This document shows positions 44,665-57,126 of a stretch of DNA of 64,000 nt, in pieces. The DNA comes from Buxus sempervirens (Eukaryota; Streptophyta; Magnoliopsida; Buxales; Buxaceae). The stretch's first letter is position 1. Each line of letters opens with the position of its first letter. The DNA lies in contig OX387182.1 in assembly GCA_947561395.2 (NCBI GenBank), forward strand, positions 31,055,949 to 31,119,948, written 5' to 3'. The notes beneath the pieces are model-generated. The model was not told the DNA's origin. It saw nothing but the letters and a program-made list of their open reading frames with translations, and searched no databases. The translations under genes were made by a program, and so were the position numbers.

Positions 44665-45052
44665 GGGTGTGTGAGTGTGCTTATGACATCTCAAGAGGAT
44701 ATGCATGCATGATCTAACTTAGACAAGCAAGCTATACTACCAACCTCATGCTTAAAAGAAACACAAGATCCTCAAAGCACAACTATTTAGAGAAGGGAAA
44801 GAGGGGGAGATTAATAGGGGATACAAAAGAGGGAATAAAAAGGGGAACATCCTCCCCACTTAAATGAAAATGAAAAGAAAGCATGCTTGACCGATACAAA
44901 GGATGCTCTTATAAGCATACAAAATATTACTCATCATTCCTTCTTTGGCAAAACGTGTGATCCCTCCTCCCTCATGGAGACCAACTTACCTTTGGGGATC
45001 CCAAATAAGAGGAAAGAGAGAGACAAAAGAGATGGAAACAGGCCGGACCATC
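44665..45052 (-). mobile_element. A8 LTR, segment 2 of 3
   Basis: Minus-strand family-A LTR between E3 and D2. On the minus strand it carries the conserved 'cccaaaggtaagttggtc' splice-donor-like block (about 44985-45003), the counterpart of A3 6191-6205. It ends at the CCATC duplication of D2. Confidence 0.75.
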
Positions 45053-45694
45053 TGTAACGCCCTGAACCCGGGTCAGTGCAAACCAGCAACCAACCCGAAC
45101 CCGGTTCGCTACTGTAACAACCCAAGTCCGATTCAACAACCAAACTCAAGGTGTTACCACGAAGCTGGGGTCAGATACCAACTAAGATTCACAATAATTT
45201 TAAAACTTTAATGAATTATATCAGAGTTCTGGTGGTCAATAAAAACAATTCTTTAATCAATATATTCAATTCTGTTTACAATAAAATTTATCTAATCAAC
45301 ATGTGCCATTAATACCAATTATAATTCTATCCATCAAATTAAAACCCCATCTTCGCGATCTCTCCAAGCAACCTAAAAAATAAGGGAAAACGGAGTGAGA
45401 TTTACATTTTAGCAAGTAGTAGGTGCATGCAAGTAAACAGTCTCATTTAGGCAAATAGTCATGAGGTATACGATTAATCAATGATAAGGCGATAAATTCA
45501 AATCAACATGGCCAATTCCAAATAAAGCAATAGGATATGCAATCATTCATAAATACCAATAAAAAAGATATATTGATAGATAAATCCGAAGATTAGTGAT
45601 AAAACATGTATTCATAATTAATGGTCCATCTCACAAATCTGATAGTAACATTCTCCCATGTACGATGCAAACACGTAGTATTCACATCTCCCCT

Positions 45695-46225
45695 ACATGA
45701 GGTTCCTCCCGCAGGAGCTAACACATCTCACCCGCAGGTGGTAACACACACATCTCCCTTGTGGGATGCAATCACATCATGATTACATCTCCCCCACAAG
45801 AGGCCTCTCCCGCAGGAGTTACACATCTCACCCGCAGGTGGTCTCATATCTCCCTTGTAGGATGCAATTACATCGTTATTACATCTTCCCCACAAGAGGT
45901 CACATCTTTCCCACAGGAGGTCACATATCTCCCCTGTGGGATGCAATCCAATAAAGATCACATCTCCCCCAACAGGAGGTCTCATCTCACCTGCAGGTGG
46001 TCATCTCACCCGCAAGTGGTCACACATCTCTCCTGTGGGATGCAATCCAATTAGGATTACATCTCCCCCAACAAGAGGTCTCATCTCACCCGCAGGTGGT
46101 CACATACATATCTCCCTTGTGGGATGCAATCACATCGTGACTACATCTCCCCCACAAGAGGTCTCTCCCGTAGGAGTTACACTTCTCATCCGCGGGTGGT
46201 CATATATCTCATCCGCAAATGGTAC
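45695..46225 (-). repeat. Short inverted-repeat array in D2
   Basis: About 22 units of 18-40 bp, most starting acatctc and holding a small inverted repeat: CTCC-CGCA-GGAG, ACC-CGCA-GGT, CCC-TTGT-GGG, CCCCACAAGAGG and related forms. The four types recur in nearly the same order about every 120 bp, so there is a higher-order period. The corresponding part of D1 (about 22525-22700) is much shorter and less regular. Confidence 0.75.
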
Positions 46226-48028
46226 AAATCTCTTATTGCCATCATGGCATTTAATCCACAGTTCAAAATAAAGCTCCTGAACATAAATTCCATTGAAACC
46301 AGAATTAAAGTAATTTCTAGAAAATCAGTATTCATATTTAAAGCACAAACCGAAGAAATTCAAGTCTTGCTTAGAGTTTTCCTTATTAATCCCTTTATTA
46401 TAATCCAAGTTCCCATATTAACACCTAAGATAGTATTTATTTCAATTTTCTGTATTTATAATTTCCAGCATATTCTACAAACCTAAATTATAGTTTAGAA
46501 GATGATTTTAATTCATAATTACCAGTTAGTATTTGTCCTATCATTATTCCCCATCATTTAGTCTTTTACATACACTATCCTACCATTAAGACTTTAATTA
46601 TTTGGATGTTTATCAAATTTAATTTTTATAATTTCCATACCTCAATTAGGCCTTTATAAAGATGTTGGAATAGTTAAGATACTAGAAAAATTATTAGAAA
46701 TTTATTTGGATTACAAAAATACCATAAATCTGAATTTACTACATAGAGCGCCTACCTCTACAGGGCTAGGCGATCCTAGGCGCTCGTGCAAATTTTAACA
46801 GAAATTTCCAGATTTACAAAGTTTGGATTTTTGTGCATTTGCTATATGTTTCTTTGGTCTAAATTAATCTACTAACATTCTAAAACATACCTAAAGCCTT
46901 CTAGACTAATTCCCATCAATTAAACACTATCCTATAATTAATTTCATGATCAAACCAAGTTTTCTTCTTTATTTCAGCAAATCCTTCAAGAATACAAATC
47001 ACTAAAATATAAACAATTTGATTCCATGTAAATACTGTTTCGACTAATCCATTCAATCCATATGAAATCACAGAAAACAAAATCATGCAGTTCCTCATGT
47101 TTTCCAAGGTTACTACTTGCCTTATACGCTAAATCCTTCTTCCTTAGAACTTCTAATTCTGGACCTTATTTTGCTCCCAAACGCACCAAGCTAGACTCTC
47201 CCAATTCAAATCTCCACCGTACACAATGTAGTTCCATCAGTGAAGACCAAAACCTCCAAATTTGAAGGCGATCCACCGCACGGATTTTCCCCAATCGTTT
47301 TTTATGATGGCTGGTCAGACATGTTCATGAGCAGCCTTCTTCCTTTCTCTCCCTCTTTTCTCTCAATATGAAACCCACAAAAATTCTCTCTTGTCTAACC
47401 TTAATCTCCTATTTATACTAGGCTTTATAAGTCCTAAACCAACCCTAATAGGCTGTAACGCCCCGGATCCGAGTCACATGAAAAACCCGTAACTCGTCTC
47501 CAGAGGTTATTATAAAACACAGGATCGCAATATCAGAGTGAAGGAAAAACATGAATACAACAGTAGCTATATAACAGAGTGCGCTAAAATATTCCCCAAA
47601 CTAAAATAAAACTCACATGACCAAGTAACTACCCGCAAGTATCGTCCTCTCCAGGAGCAGCTGAAAACAAAACAAAACAATACGGAATGAGATACGAATA
47701 TCCCAGTGAGCAGCACATGCATGCACAAATACATTTATTTCAGTTCTAAAACATGCCACGGTTATAAACCATATACAATGATGATACCACACATATTCCG
47801 AATAATCCGACTAAACTTCAATAATCCAATTCATATCAGTGCGGAAAACCATCAGGTAAATCAAGCAATAACAATCCGTTTTCAATCCCGAAACCATCGA
47901 TAAAATAATGATTAACTGACAACAACATAGCAATTAACCATAATTTCGTATCTCAAGATATAATTCCAGATATACCAATATCATATAACACAAAGTCTTC
48001 TCATAACCATGCCCACGCCTCCAAATGT

Positions 48029-48454
48029 ATATCCGGCCTACTCAGGGTTTCGGATATTGAAATGACTGCGTCATCCAATGCAAGCCTACTCCCCGGGTTT
48101 CTGCATTGACAACCAGGCCTACTCAGGGTTTCTGGCTGCTCTACACCAGCGGGAGGTACAATACCCAATAATCGGTAAACAATATTCCATGAACCATAAA
48201 TACCAACAACCAGCGAATAAAACATATCACGTCAAACAAAATCAAATACCAACATTGGTCAATGTCATGACTATTGTTTAGTTGATAAATTAAACATGCC
48301 AAGTAGACACTCCACACCTCCATGTACACAGTTCCGGCCTACTCAGGGTTTCGGAAACTCTGAAATGACGGCCTACTCAGGGTTTCGTCATCCAATGCAG
48401 GCCTACTCAGGGTTTCTGCATTGACAACCAGGCCTACTCAGGGTTTCTGGCTGC
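48029..48454 (-). repeat. Two hairpin cassette arrays in E4
   Basis: Array 1: ATATCCG/CGGATAT, a bare ATGAC-TGC-GTCAT (48063-48075), CAATGCA/TGCATTG and CCAG/CTGG. Array 2: TTCCG/CGGAA, ATGACG/CGTCAT, CAATGCAG/CTGCATTG and CCAG/CTGG around gcctactcagggttt. Array 2 shows the order most clearly. Confidence 0.8.
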
Positions 48455-49659
48455 TCTACACCGGTCGTGGCAACACACAAGGCCATGCAATTTCAACAAC
48501 CAACAATAACATTACATTACTAAGCTTAGACTCTGGATCCAGGACAAGCTAAACCAGTAGTAAGTATAAAACTAGCAAATCAACCCAATGTATTTTCCAT
48601 CATGTAAAACATATATATATAGATCAACATGTTCAAGTGCATACCATAGGTCACTCAGGACCAGCTTGCTCGCTCATGGTGTCCTCAAAGAAATTCTCAA
48701 ATAATTTACCGGAACAGAATAAGATATGATTCTAAACCGTCCACCGATATAAAACAATATTCAAGTAAATCATTCCTGAAGTGCACCGTGCATTCAAAGG
48801 TGAACTAGCATAATAGTGTAGAGGTATTTCAGCAAAACAATATGGTTTCAAAACTGACTTTTCAGAATAAAGCACATTATACAGAAATGATTTCAGCATC
48901 CAAACTTCGATTAAACATAATCCAGCAAAACAGCTCCTAGATTCTAAATTTCACTTTCATAATCCAAATCAATCAAATGAATGTCATAAAACCCTGGAAA
49001 CGCATTTTGGATGAGTGGAATAGTCTTAGGATCCCCTATAAGGTCACCATACCAAAAAGCAATCAATTCTGAGACAAAAAGTTTCGGACCTCAAAATATT
49101 CTAAGTCTGATTAAAAACGTTGACTTTTGGTATATAATTTTTCTAGACAAATCTACAAGGAGTTTCGGGCTCAAATTTTGGTTGTAGTCTATTGATGGGT
49201 AAACACATCTCCTAGAATTTTCTGGGCTCCTGAATCACTCATCTGGGTATTAAACCCAAACCGGGCTTTTTGATTAAAACCGGGATTTAGGCATGAACTG
49301 GAAAGTTGACTTTTTATTGGCTGGGAATTAGACCGTGGAAGTATTTTTATTAGTTCCAAATGGGGGGTAAAACCTTATTTACATATAAAGACTTAAGTAA
49401 ATGGAGCAATAAATACACAGGACATTTACTTCAATGTCTTTCATGTAAATAATGGGGCTAATTTCAACCAATTCAACAATTTCGGTAGGTGCGCTTACTT
49501 AACTCGAGTGGGCGCCAGTGAGCGCCAAGTGAGCGGATCGTATTAATTAAAAACTAGGGTATGCGCTCACTCGATGGTAAGTGGGCGCGAGCTCGGCGCA
49601 AGATAGGCGCGAGAAGGGCGCGAGATAGGCGCAAGAAAAGCGCATCTAATTTAAGTGGG

Positions 49660-49806
49660 CGCGAGCTGAGCGCCAAGTGAGCGCGAGCTCAGCGCCAGGT
49701 CAGTTTTACTACGCGCCTACTTCCGAAGTGGGCGCGAGCTGAGCGCCAAGTGAGCGCGAGCTCAGCGCCAGGTCAGTTTTACTATGCGCCTACTTCCGAA
49801 GTGGGC
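49660..49806. repeat. 73-bp tandem duplication in E4 GC-rich module
   Basis: Two nearly identical copies (one t/c change) running from 'agtgggcgcgagctgagcg' to 'cgcctacttccga', followed by further short 'agtgggcgcca' copies. CpG-rich, unlike the surrounding AT-rich LTR. Confidence 0.8.
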
Positions 49807-51264
49807 GCCAAGTGGGCGCCAAGTGGGCGGATACCCACTGCGATTTTTAAGTCTCTGTTATTTCGAGATCTGTATGTCTGGACGTTTTGTTTCGGTCTGT
49901 AACTACTTTTTTAGTCTCCCAATACCCCCAGAACACTTCCAGACCTAATTTGGATTTAATCTAACATGATTTCCAGTTATCCCCAATTTCACTGTACAAA
50001 ACCCTCCGTAACTGTTTTTGCCCAGAAAACACCGAGAATACTTCAATCATAAACAATGCATTCATTCAAACCAATTACACGAATAAACCCAAAGACTCGG
50101 TTGTAAAACAGTGCCACTCACCCGTATACGCTTAACCCAGAATAAAAGCTTATTCCACAACCGGCCGATCACGATTTCTGGCTGTGCGCGAGGATGCAAC
50201 TGTCGCCGAACTGATCCCCTGTTCGCGAGAGGAATAACCCACTCAAATCTGTATCTCCGACTCCACTAATCCGGTCATAGCTCTCGCGGTTCTCATCTCT
50301 TCCCAGCGGAACCCTAATCGCCACAGTAGCCGCCCAAATTTCAGAGCAGCAACCTTCCCCCATTACCCTCGGAATCCCCTTTCTACCCCTCATTAAGGTA
50401 GGGCTTTCCCGGGTTTTACGTATTGACTAATTTTTACTTACTGCCGTATTTTAAGTTCGAATATGACTTACATATTAATATTCCACCTCATTCTCTTTGA
50501 CAACTAATGACTACCAATTTCTAGCAAAATAAATTTGATTTAACCTGTCCATAAATACATATGTTCATACTCTTGCATATATTTTTATTTTTATCTACTA
50601 TTATTATTTGTTTATTTTTATTACTGTTATTGTTAATTTATTTTATTTTTATTTTTTATTTTTCTTTATATATATTTTTTTCTACTCAAAACTGGGGTTT
50701 TACATAGGCTCCTTTAATTTGGGCTAACCTAACCAAGGTCTAGTTAAAGTCTAACACCTTCTAATTTAATTCCTACTTTTTCTCCACCTTCTATTTTTCA
50801 ATTTAAACATTACTAATCAAATCTCTTTTTATTTAAACTCCTCCTTACACCTATTTTCATGCATAACATTCACTTAAATACTAAACATGACCAAAAACCC
50901 AAATTAAGTTACTTTTCTCCCAATTAAGACTTGAAATCTCCTAACTACCCTTTTTCCTCATTTAGGCTTTTATTACTTTCTTTTAATTTCTAACTTGTCT
51001 AAATAAATTATTTTCTTCTATTTTCAAATTCTAGTTATTATTTAATGATCTATTTATTAATTACTCTTTTCTGAAAATTACCAAAATACCCTTTTTTACT
51101 CTTTCAGGCTAATTTCATTAAAATTCTTTCTTTATTTACAACTTATGACTTATTCGAATTAATTATCCTCTAAATCTTCACTTTTTATTTTAACTAGGAC
51201 TTAACTCATATTTTCTTTTATTTATTATTTATTTATTTATTAGGTGAAAATTCGGGGTTTTACA

Positions 51265-52465
51265 CCATCAACCAAGCCAATGGACTCCAAATCAACTCAT
51301 TTCAACTTATGTTAACCAAAATATAATAGAGAACATTACCTAGGGTTTAGAAGCCCTGGAATGGGGTGTGTGCACCTCCTTGAAGCCGACACGGGTGCTG
51401 GACAGCATCTCTTCAGCAGCAGCAACCTTTCCTCCTTCTCTTGCTTGGGTGAGAATAGAGAAGAAGAGAGGAGGGGAGGGGTAAAACTGTCCTAAGGAGA
51501 TGTATGGAGGGTGTAGAGGCAAAGGAGGCTGAAAGGGAGAGGGTTTCGAACTAGAGGCTGAGGGGGAGAAGAGGTGGAGACAGGCAAGGAAGAGCCAACC
51601 CCAAGCAAGGAGCTGCTGTTGGCTTTTTATAGCCAACTTAATTATCCGACCTGAGTTGTCGGATACACCTGCAAGTCCTTGTATCCGACCAACAAGGTCG
51701 GATACACTAAGAGTTCCTTGTGTCCGACAAACAATGTCGGATACAGGCAGCATGATTGCGAAAATTGAATTTTCTGTGCTTATCTGTCAGCAAATCCGCG
51801 CGAATCTCGCGGGCAAATCTTTTGTATCCGACAATATATGTCGGATATGAAGAGAGAAGTGTGTATTTGACATATATGGTCGGATACAAATCGGATATTT
51901 ACAGATTTAGTCCCTGGATATTCGCAAATTCTCCTGATACTCTTGGATATTCACAGATTTGGTCCCTGCGCATTTTTGGTTTAGTCCCTGAGATATTTTG
52001 TATGTTTGGATATTCACGGATTGCCCCTCGAGATATTTTCCTGCGTTTCTCTCCACGTGTGTAGCCTTTCTGCCACGTGTGTAGTTTTTCGACATTGCTG
52101 CCCGAAAACTTCAACTGCTCATATCTTCTTCATCCGGACTCCGATTTGAGCAAACTCAGTTGCGTTAGAACTGTATCGAAGTCCTCTATTCATTGGGATA
52201 GGATTAAGTAGCTAAATTGGGGTTTAGCAGAAAGTCAATTTCTACTCCCCCTCAAGTTTGACTGGCTCATATCTTCTTCATTCGGACTCCGATTCCAGCA
52301 AACTCAGTTGCATTGGAACCGTGTTGGGACCCTCTATCCATTAAGATGAGGCAAGGTGGCCAATTATCACTTGATCAAAAAGTCAACTTTTGTCCCCTTA
52401 GGGTTTGACTTTTAGGTTTTTATTTTTAGCAGTTTTTTGGTTTGATGAAAATTTGGGTGCTTACA
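51265..52465 (-). mobile_element. A8 LTR, segment 3 of 3 (U3 and LTR start)
   Basis: Minus-strand U3 half: transcript-start region (51340-51610), TATA box at 51624-51631, TATCCGAC palindromes (51645-51895), paired CACGTG boxes (about 52050-52080), and the LTR start TGTAAGCACCCAAATTTTC at 52465. The next base pair belongs to B's gag, so A8 inserted within gag. The left flank is lost, so the target duplication cannot be checked. Confidence 0.85.
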
Positions 52466-53336
52466 ATTTGGAGTGACCTCGCTGCGGTGTTCATTCAGCA
52501 ATATCGTTTGAACAGCCAGATGGTTCAAACAAGGGCAGAGCTGCAAAGGTTAGCAAAGAAGAGTCATGAATCAGTTCAAGACTATGCTAAGAGGTGGAAA
52601 GAGTTGGCAACACTGGTCCAGCCACCACTGCTAGAACAAGAGATGGCGTCTTTGTTTATAGCATCACTTGGTCAACCTTTCTTCACTCTATTACTGGGGC
52701 AGTGTTCTGCAAGTTTCAATGACTTGATTCTGACAGTTGACAGAATTGAAGATGCAGTAAGGTCAAGAAAGATAGATAGCAGTGGGCAGAATGCCACTCA
52801 GAGGAGGCCAATGGCGAATCAGGGCAATAGAAGCCAGGGGCAAGAGCAACCATGGAGAATTGAGGAGCAGGCAATGAACTATGTACAGCCTACTCAACCT
52901 TATCACATCTCCCAGAGGTCCCTGACAACAGCTCCGTAGAATCAGGGACAAATGGCCATACCATATCAGGGTCTGCCAAGAAGGACAAGAGAAGAAATGG
53001 AGGCAAGGCTGAGAAGAGTATTCACTCTACTTCCATACACACCAGCGGAGTTACTACCCCACATTACTACAAGGAGGGTATTTGCAAATCAAGCCGCCAA
53101 ATCCTAGAACATTCATCGGCAAGAACTACAATCCTAATGAGAAATGTGAGTACCACTCAGGGGCACCGGGACGTGACACCAACAGATGTTGGGATTTGAG
53201 GCATGATATCCAAGACTTGATTGATCAGAAACGCCTCACCATGGACCCTCCTACTCCAACCAACACACCAGCCACTGTTGTGACTCAAAACCCTCTTCCA
53301 GATCACAAGGGGGCATCTTCAAGTAGGACAAGTTGA
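52466..53336 (+). pseudogene. gag: B gag, C-terminal half, disrupted
   Basis: Begins inside the capsid core, where A8 inserted: IWSDLAAVFIQQYRLN aligns with A3's TWDDLASTFLEHFKFN. It continues through SVQDYAKRWKELATLV and LGQPFFTLLLGQC. A TAG stop lies at 52937-52939. A one-base frameshift follows at about 53058-53062 (LLP... continues in the other frame as GGYLQ). The knuckle CEYHSGAPGRDTNRC then follows, in which the second His is replaced by Arg. The frame ends at 53334-53336. The acidic tail found in A3 is absent. The ATG reported just upstream belongs to the A8 LTR and is not a gag start. The N-terminal half was probably lost in the deletion at 38957/38958. Gag would package element RNA; this copy cannot be functional. 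Confidence 0.85.
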
Positions 53337-56111
53337 AGAAATCAAGCAAGGTTGCACGGCGCAACCAACTCCCGGACACGGTTCTTCTCTGAGTCCACCA
53401 TCCCGAGCAGGATCAGTCATTTTGTAAGAGTTTTTGCATAATTTTACTTTCATGCAAACTTTAAAAAAAAACCTTTTGAAAAATAAATAAATAAAAGAAA
53501 AAAAATTGGCAAGTGCTTGGTCGATGATGACATCGCTCTAAGACCACCACCCTTTTGGCATGACCATGATCATGGAAGGTGCCAAGTTGCTCAAAGGTGT
53601 CTTCAGTTGGGTACAAGATACTGCTCCCATGAGAAACTTGATTGAGCCAGTGACAATCCTCTCCTGATCCAGACCCTAATTTTCCTTCCACACCTATCTT
53701 TACATTGGGTCAGAGCGATCCCTGAGAGCAAAGAGAGGAAAAGAAAAAGAAAGAAAAAATGCCTAAACCAGCTAAGGGTCAAGGTTGGCTTTAGCATCAT
53801 GTCTTTGAGAAAAAGATGAGAGGCCATTCTTCATGCATCCTAAATCAAGAATCACTAGTCAAACACTTTGGGCTTGTTCGTGTTATTCAAATACCCATGT
53901 TGTGTCTAGCCACCCCACACTGGGGCAAAGCCTAAAATAATAAGAACAAAAGGAAGAAAACAATTCCCGAACTAAATTTGCATTGAATATCTAAACCAAG
54001 TTTTCATAACTTCTGCAAAATGATGAAAGGCCATCCTTGCTTTAATCTGTCAAATCTTCAAAACAAAATCCCTAATTAAATCAGTTGAGCCTACTTTCTT
54101 TCTTCTAACCCATTGAGTCATGAGCCCTAAATACAGTGCTTGGTATGAAAGAAGAAAAGAAGAAAGGACATGCTTGTGCAAAAATGAAGCAAAAGGAAAA
54201 GAAAACAGAAAGCACACTAGGGCATACCAATCAAGGCAGACACCCAAACCAAAGGAGAGAAAAAACCAAGGAAAAGGCATTGACAAGGCCCAAGCAATCA
54301 AGAAAAAAGACAAAACATAACTCAACCCATTTGTAAAACTTTGAGCCATCTTCCCTTTCTTTCAAAAACCAAGACCTCAGACTTTGTTTCATCCTATGAG
54401 AAAGTCCTTTTTGATTGCAGAAAATGTGACATTTGGATCTATGTAGATTAGTAATGAAGGAATTTAAAAGAAGAATCAGCTTCAGCAAGACACAAACCGT
54501 TAACCTAAGAAACACAAGAACTTGAGACTTACATCCCATCATTTCTTAGACTTAAAACTCAGCAAATGTTTCGTCCTATTTTAAAGACCTCTTGGATCTA
54601 AGGGGCATGATGCATGAAAGTCAGTTTAAACCTTCGAACTGGGGCAAGCACTAAACCCGGGGAGAAAAAGAAAGGGAAAGCCTTCAATTGCAAAATCTTG
54701 AGACCACCCTAAGACTAGGTCAAAGTGAGAAAAATCAAAACTAGGGCTGGGAAAGCATTCCTTCAAATGTCCCTCATTTTAAGTCTTTGTAGAAGACTGC
54801 AAGTCAAGAAATTCATGAGAAAGCATGTCAGGCGCACTGTCCCGAAACACCTTAAGCTAATAAGGCAATTTACCATGGTCATTGGTCTTGCCTTTCCCTT
54901 TGAAGCACTTTCACAAAGTTTCTAAAAAAAGGTTAAAAAAAAGAAAAATAAAAGATGTTTCATTTCATTCCTGTGCACTCGCACACAAAAATAAAAACAA
55001 AGTAAGCAGAAGTGCTTACATTTTGAATTTCAGATACCTCACTACTATCTTGAGAATTTTGCAGGCCCATGCGAGGTAGGAAATCAAATGGTTCTGATAC
55101 TAGAAAAAAAAACAAAAAGGAGCAAACAAGCAAAGGGAAAGAGGAGCGAACAAGGGGAATCCGCCACAAAGAAGATGAGTACAATCAAAGGACACACAAA
55201 CTTCTCATCCAAGACCCCACCAGAGAATGTAGAAAAGAAAGCAAGAGAGTTGACAGCTTCCTCTACAAATCTCCAGTGGAGTTTCCTCATCAAGAGGAAG
55301 TGTTACCCAACAGAAGAAGAGTACCAATTGAAGGGAGAGACATTGTCAGAACATGAGAACCTTAGATAGGCAAAAGAATGGCGCCATTATACATAGAGAC
55401 ACACTGGGCGAAACAGAATGATAGATGAGAAGGCTCTCATAAAATTCCCAGAAGAATTTTCCTTTAAAAGGGAGTCTTACAAATCCCAATGAGAATCATC
55501 AAGTACAATAAAGCTCAGGCAAGCTCAAGAACAAGAGGAGAAGGCAAGTTTTGAAGATTTAAAGGGCAGAGAAGGCCCTCATGTAATTTTCATTTTCCCA
55601 CTTTTGTATCATAGGATTTGAACTAGGATTCGGATTTCCTCGGTGTGCTAAGCAACAATGACTCTTAGCCAAATAGAGTTAAGGGGTAATGCACCTACAT
55701 GGGAGATAAAGAACTTCAAACTTAAAAAAAAATAAATAAAATTAAAATTAAAAAAAAAAGTGAATAAGTATGAAAAGATAAAAGAAGAAGTCAAAAGTCA
55801 ATGGAACAAACAAGAAGAAAAGAGCATTGTTGAAGCACTTTTGCATCAACGCCGAAACAAGTTGGTGAGTCTAAGTCCAACCCATCATTTTCAACTTAAA
55901 CTAAAAAAAGGGGAACAATTCCAAACACCCGATGGCAAGGAAATTCCCCAGAACTTGAGAGTGAGCTAAAGCAACACAGAGCTTGCACTAGCGCTTCCGC
56001 ATCTTTGAAAACATTAAAGGACTTGACTCATCGGTTATATCGATAGAAATGCAAATTGCAAAAACAGCGTTCTTTTTATTCTTTGTCATTCATCACCAAG
56101 GTGACTCTGAC
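53337..56111 (+). other. B 3' noncoding region
   Basis: Noncoding and A-rich; colinear with A3 13778-16433 ('gatgatgacatcgctct' at about 53523, 'ccatgatcatgg', 'gaggccattctt', 'tttcgtcc' twice, 'gtaatgcacct', a block at 55800-55880). Primer-site complement TCCAGTGGAGT at 55272-55282. No pol sequence is present, so B too is gag-only or has lost pol. Confidence 0.7.
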
Positions 56112-56124
56112 AAAGAGGGGCAGC
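56112..56124 (+). promoter_or_regulatory. B polypurine tract
   Basis: AAAGAGGGGCAGC immediately before TGTCAGCACC; identical to A1's tract on the minus strand. Confidence 0.8.
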
Positions 56125-57126
56125 TGTCAGCACCCCATTTTTGCACCATAAAATTGCCCAAGAAGCATATCTTAAACCAGCATATATGTGGGAACATAAA
56201 TATAGGTTTTTATAGTGTACCCGCCTTTTTGAAATAACAAGCCCATAATAAAGAGAATTCTGAGCCGACTCTGATGCACCAAACCGTGCTCAAATCGAAT
56301 CTCAAACAGCTAAGTTATGAATAAAAGAAATAAAGGGCAATTTGGGGACTTGTATAAAACCGAAATTGGATGCCGCATGGCAGCCACGTATACGCCATGG
56401 TGGCTGCCATGTAGCCAATGATAAATTAAAAACTTTGGGGTTCTTTTAGTAAATAAGTAAGTTTCCTAATGGGGTTTGTTATGCAAATAAATAAAAAATT
56501 TAATAACAAAGTTAATAAAAGTTTTAAGATTAAAAGAAATTAAAAAAAAACAAAGAGAAATGAGTTGGACAAATTGGTCCAACTCATATTCTCTTGAGAT
56601 ATTGAAACTAACCTTGAAAAAAATATAAGGCTAATAAAAATAAGGGTTTAAGAGAGGAATAGGAGGAGTTAGGGGTTTAGGTGTTTAAGAGAGGAAGAGG
56701 AGAAGTTAAGGAAATGAGAGGTTTAGGAGAGGAAGAGGAAAGGTTAGGGGTTAAAAAGTTGAAGGGGTGGGAATTCTCTATAAAAAGGCTTGAAGTTGAG
56801 AGCAAAATGGGGAAGGTGATCAAAGGAAGAGAGTTCTTTAAAAAAGATAGAGAGAGAGAGAAAAAAAGCAAAGAGGGAACATCAAGAGTTGAACTCACCA
56901 GCTTCCAGGAAATCGATTCCGTACTAGGTTTTTTTTTCCTATTTTGTTTGTTGATTCTTTAATCAAGTTTTTTTAAGTGTTGTTGAATTGTAAATGAAAA
57001 AAATGATAATCCATCTGTTATGGCCCAACCTGTAATTTTTTTACCTGTAAGATGATAATCCAAAGCATGGTCAATTTGATTGTTTGACAGGTATTGATTG
57101 TGTAGGTATATTTCTCTCATGCTATT
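56125..57126 (+). mobile_element. B 3' LTR, 5' part
   Basis: Starts TGTCAGCACCCCATTTTTGC like family A, but after about 30 bp becomes B-specific ('aaattgcccaag', 'taaatataggtttttatag'). It matches the 5' LTR closely. TATAAAAA at 56779-56786. Interrupted at 57126 by A9; the same spot in the 5' LTR is about 33553. The remainder is not in the window. Confidence 0.85.

Larger units (their letters stand above)
47454..50704 (-). mobile_element. E4: solo LTR, family E (3.25 kb), inside D2
   Basis: Bounded by TGTAACGCCCCGGATCC and GGGGTTTTACA, with perfect TAGGC duplications at 47449-47453 and 50705-50709. Two hairpin-cassette arrays (48029-48139, 48330-48454), a GC-rich module (49490-49830) with a 73-bp tandem duplication, and an AT-rich tract (50560-50690) near the LTR start. 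No internal region or coding sequence recognised. Confidence 0.9.
45053..51264 (-). mobile_element. D2: solo LTR, family D, interrupted by E4
   Basis: Bounded by TGTAACGCCCTGAACC and TTCGGGGTTTTACA, with perfect CCATC duplications at 45048-45052 and 51265-51269. Inverted relative of D1; without E4 it is about 2.96 kb. TATAAATA on the minus strand at 47410-47417. It contains a striking short-unit array at 45695-46225. The join across E4 ('ctaataggc...tcctttaatttgggctaac') matches D1 near 21155-21190. No protein domain; the long frames across 45728-46486 come from the array. Confidence 0.9.

Noticed and set aside
45728..46486. Several overlapping open frames with repeated peptide motifs in D2
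   Set aside because: They follow the short-unit DNA array in more than one frame and on both strands; no start context or domain.
52442..52465. ATG at 52442 as the start of B gag
   Set aside because: These bases are the terminal sequence of LTR A8. The true gag start was lost.
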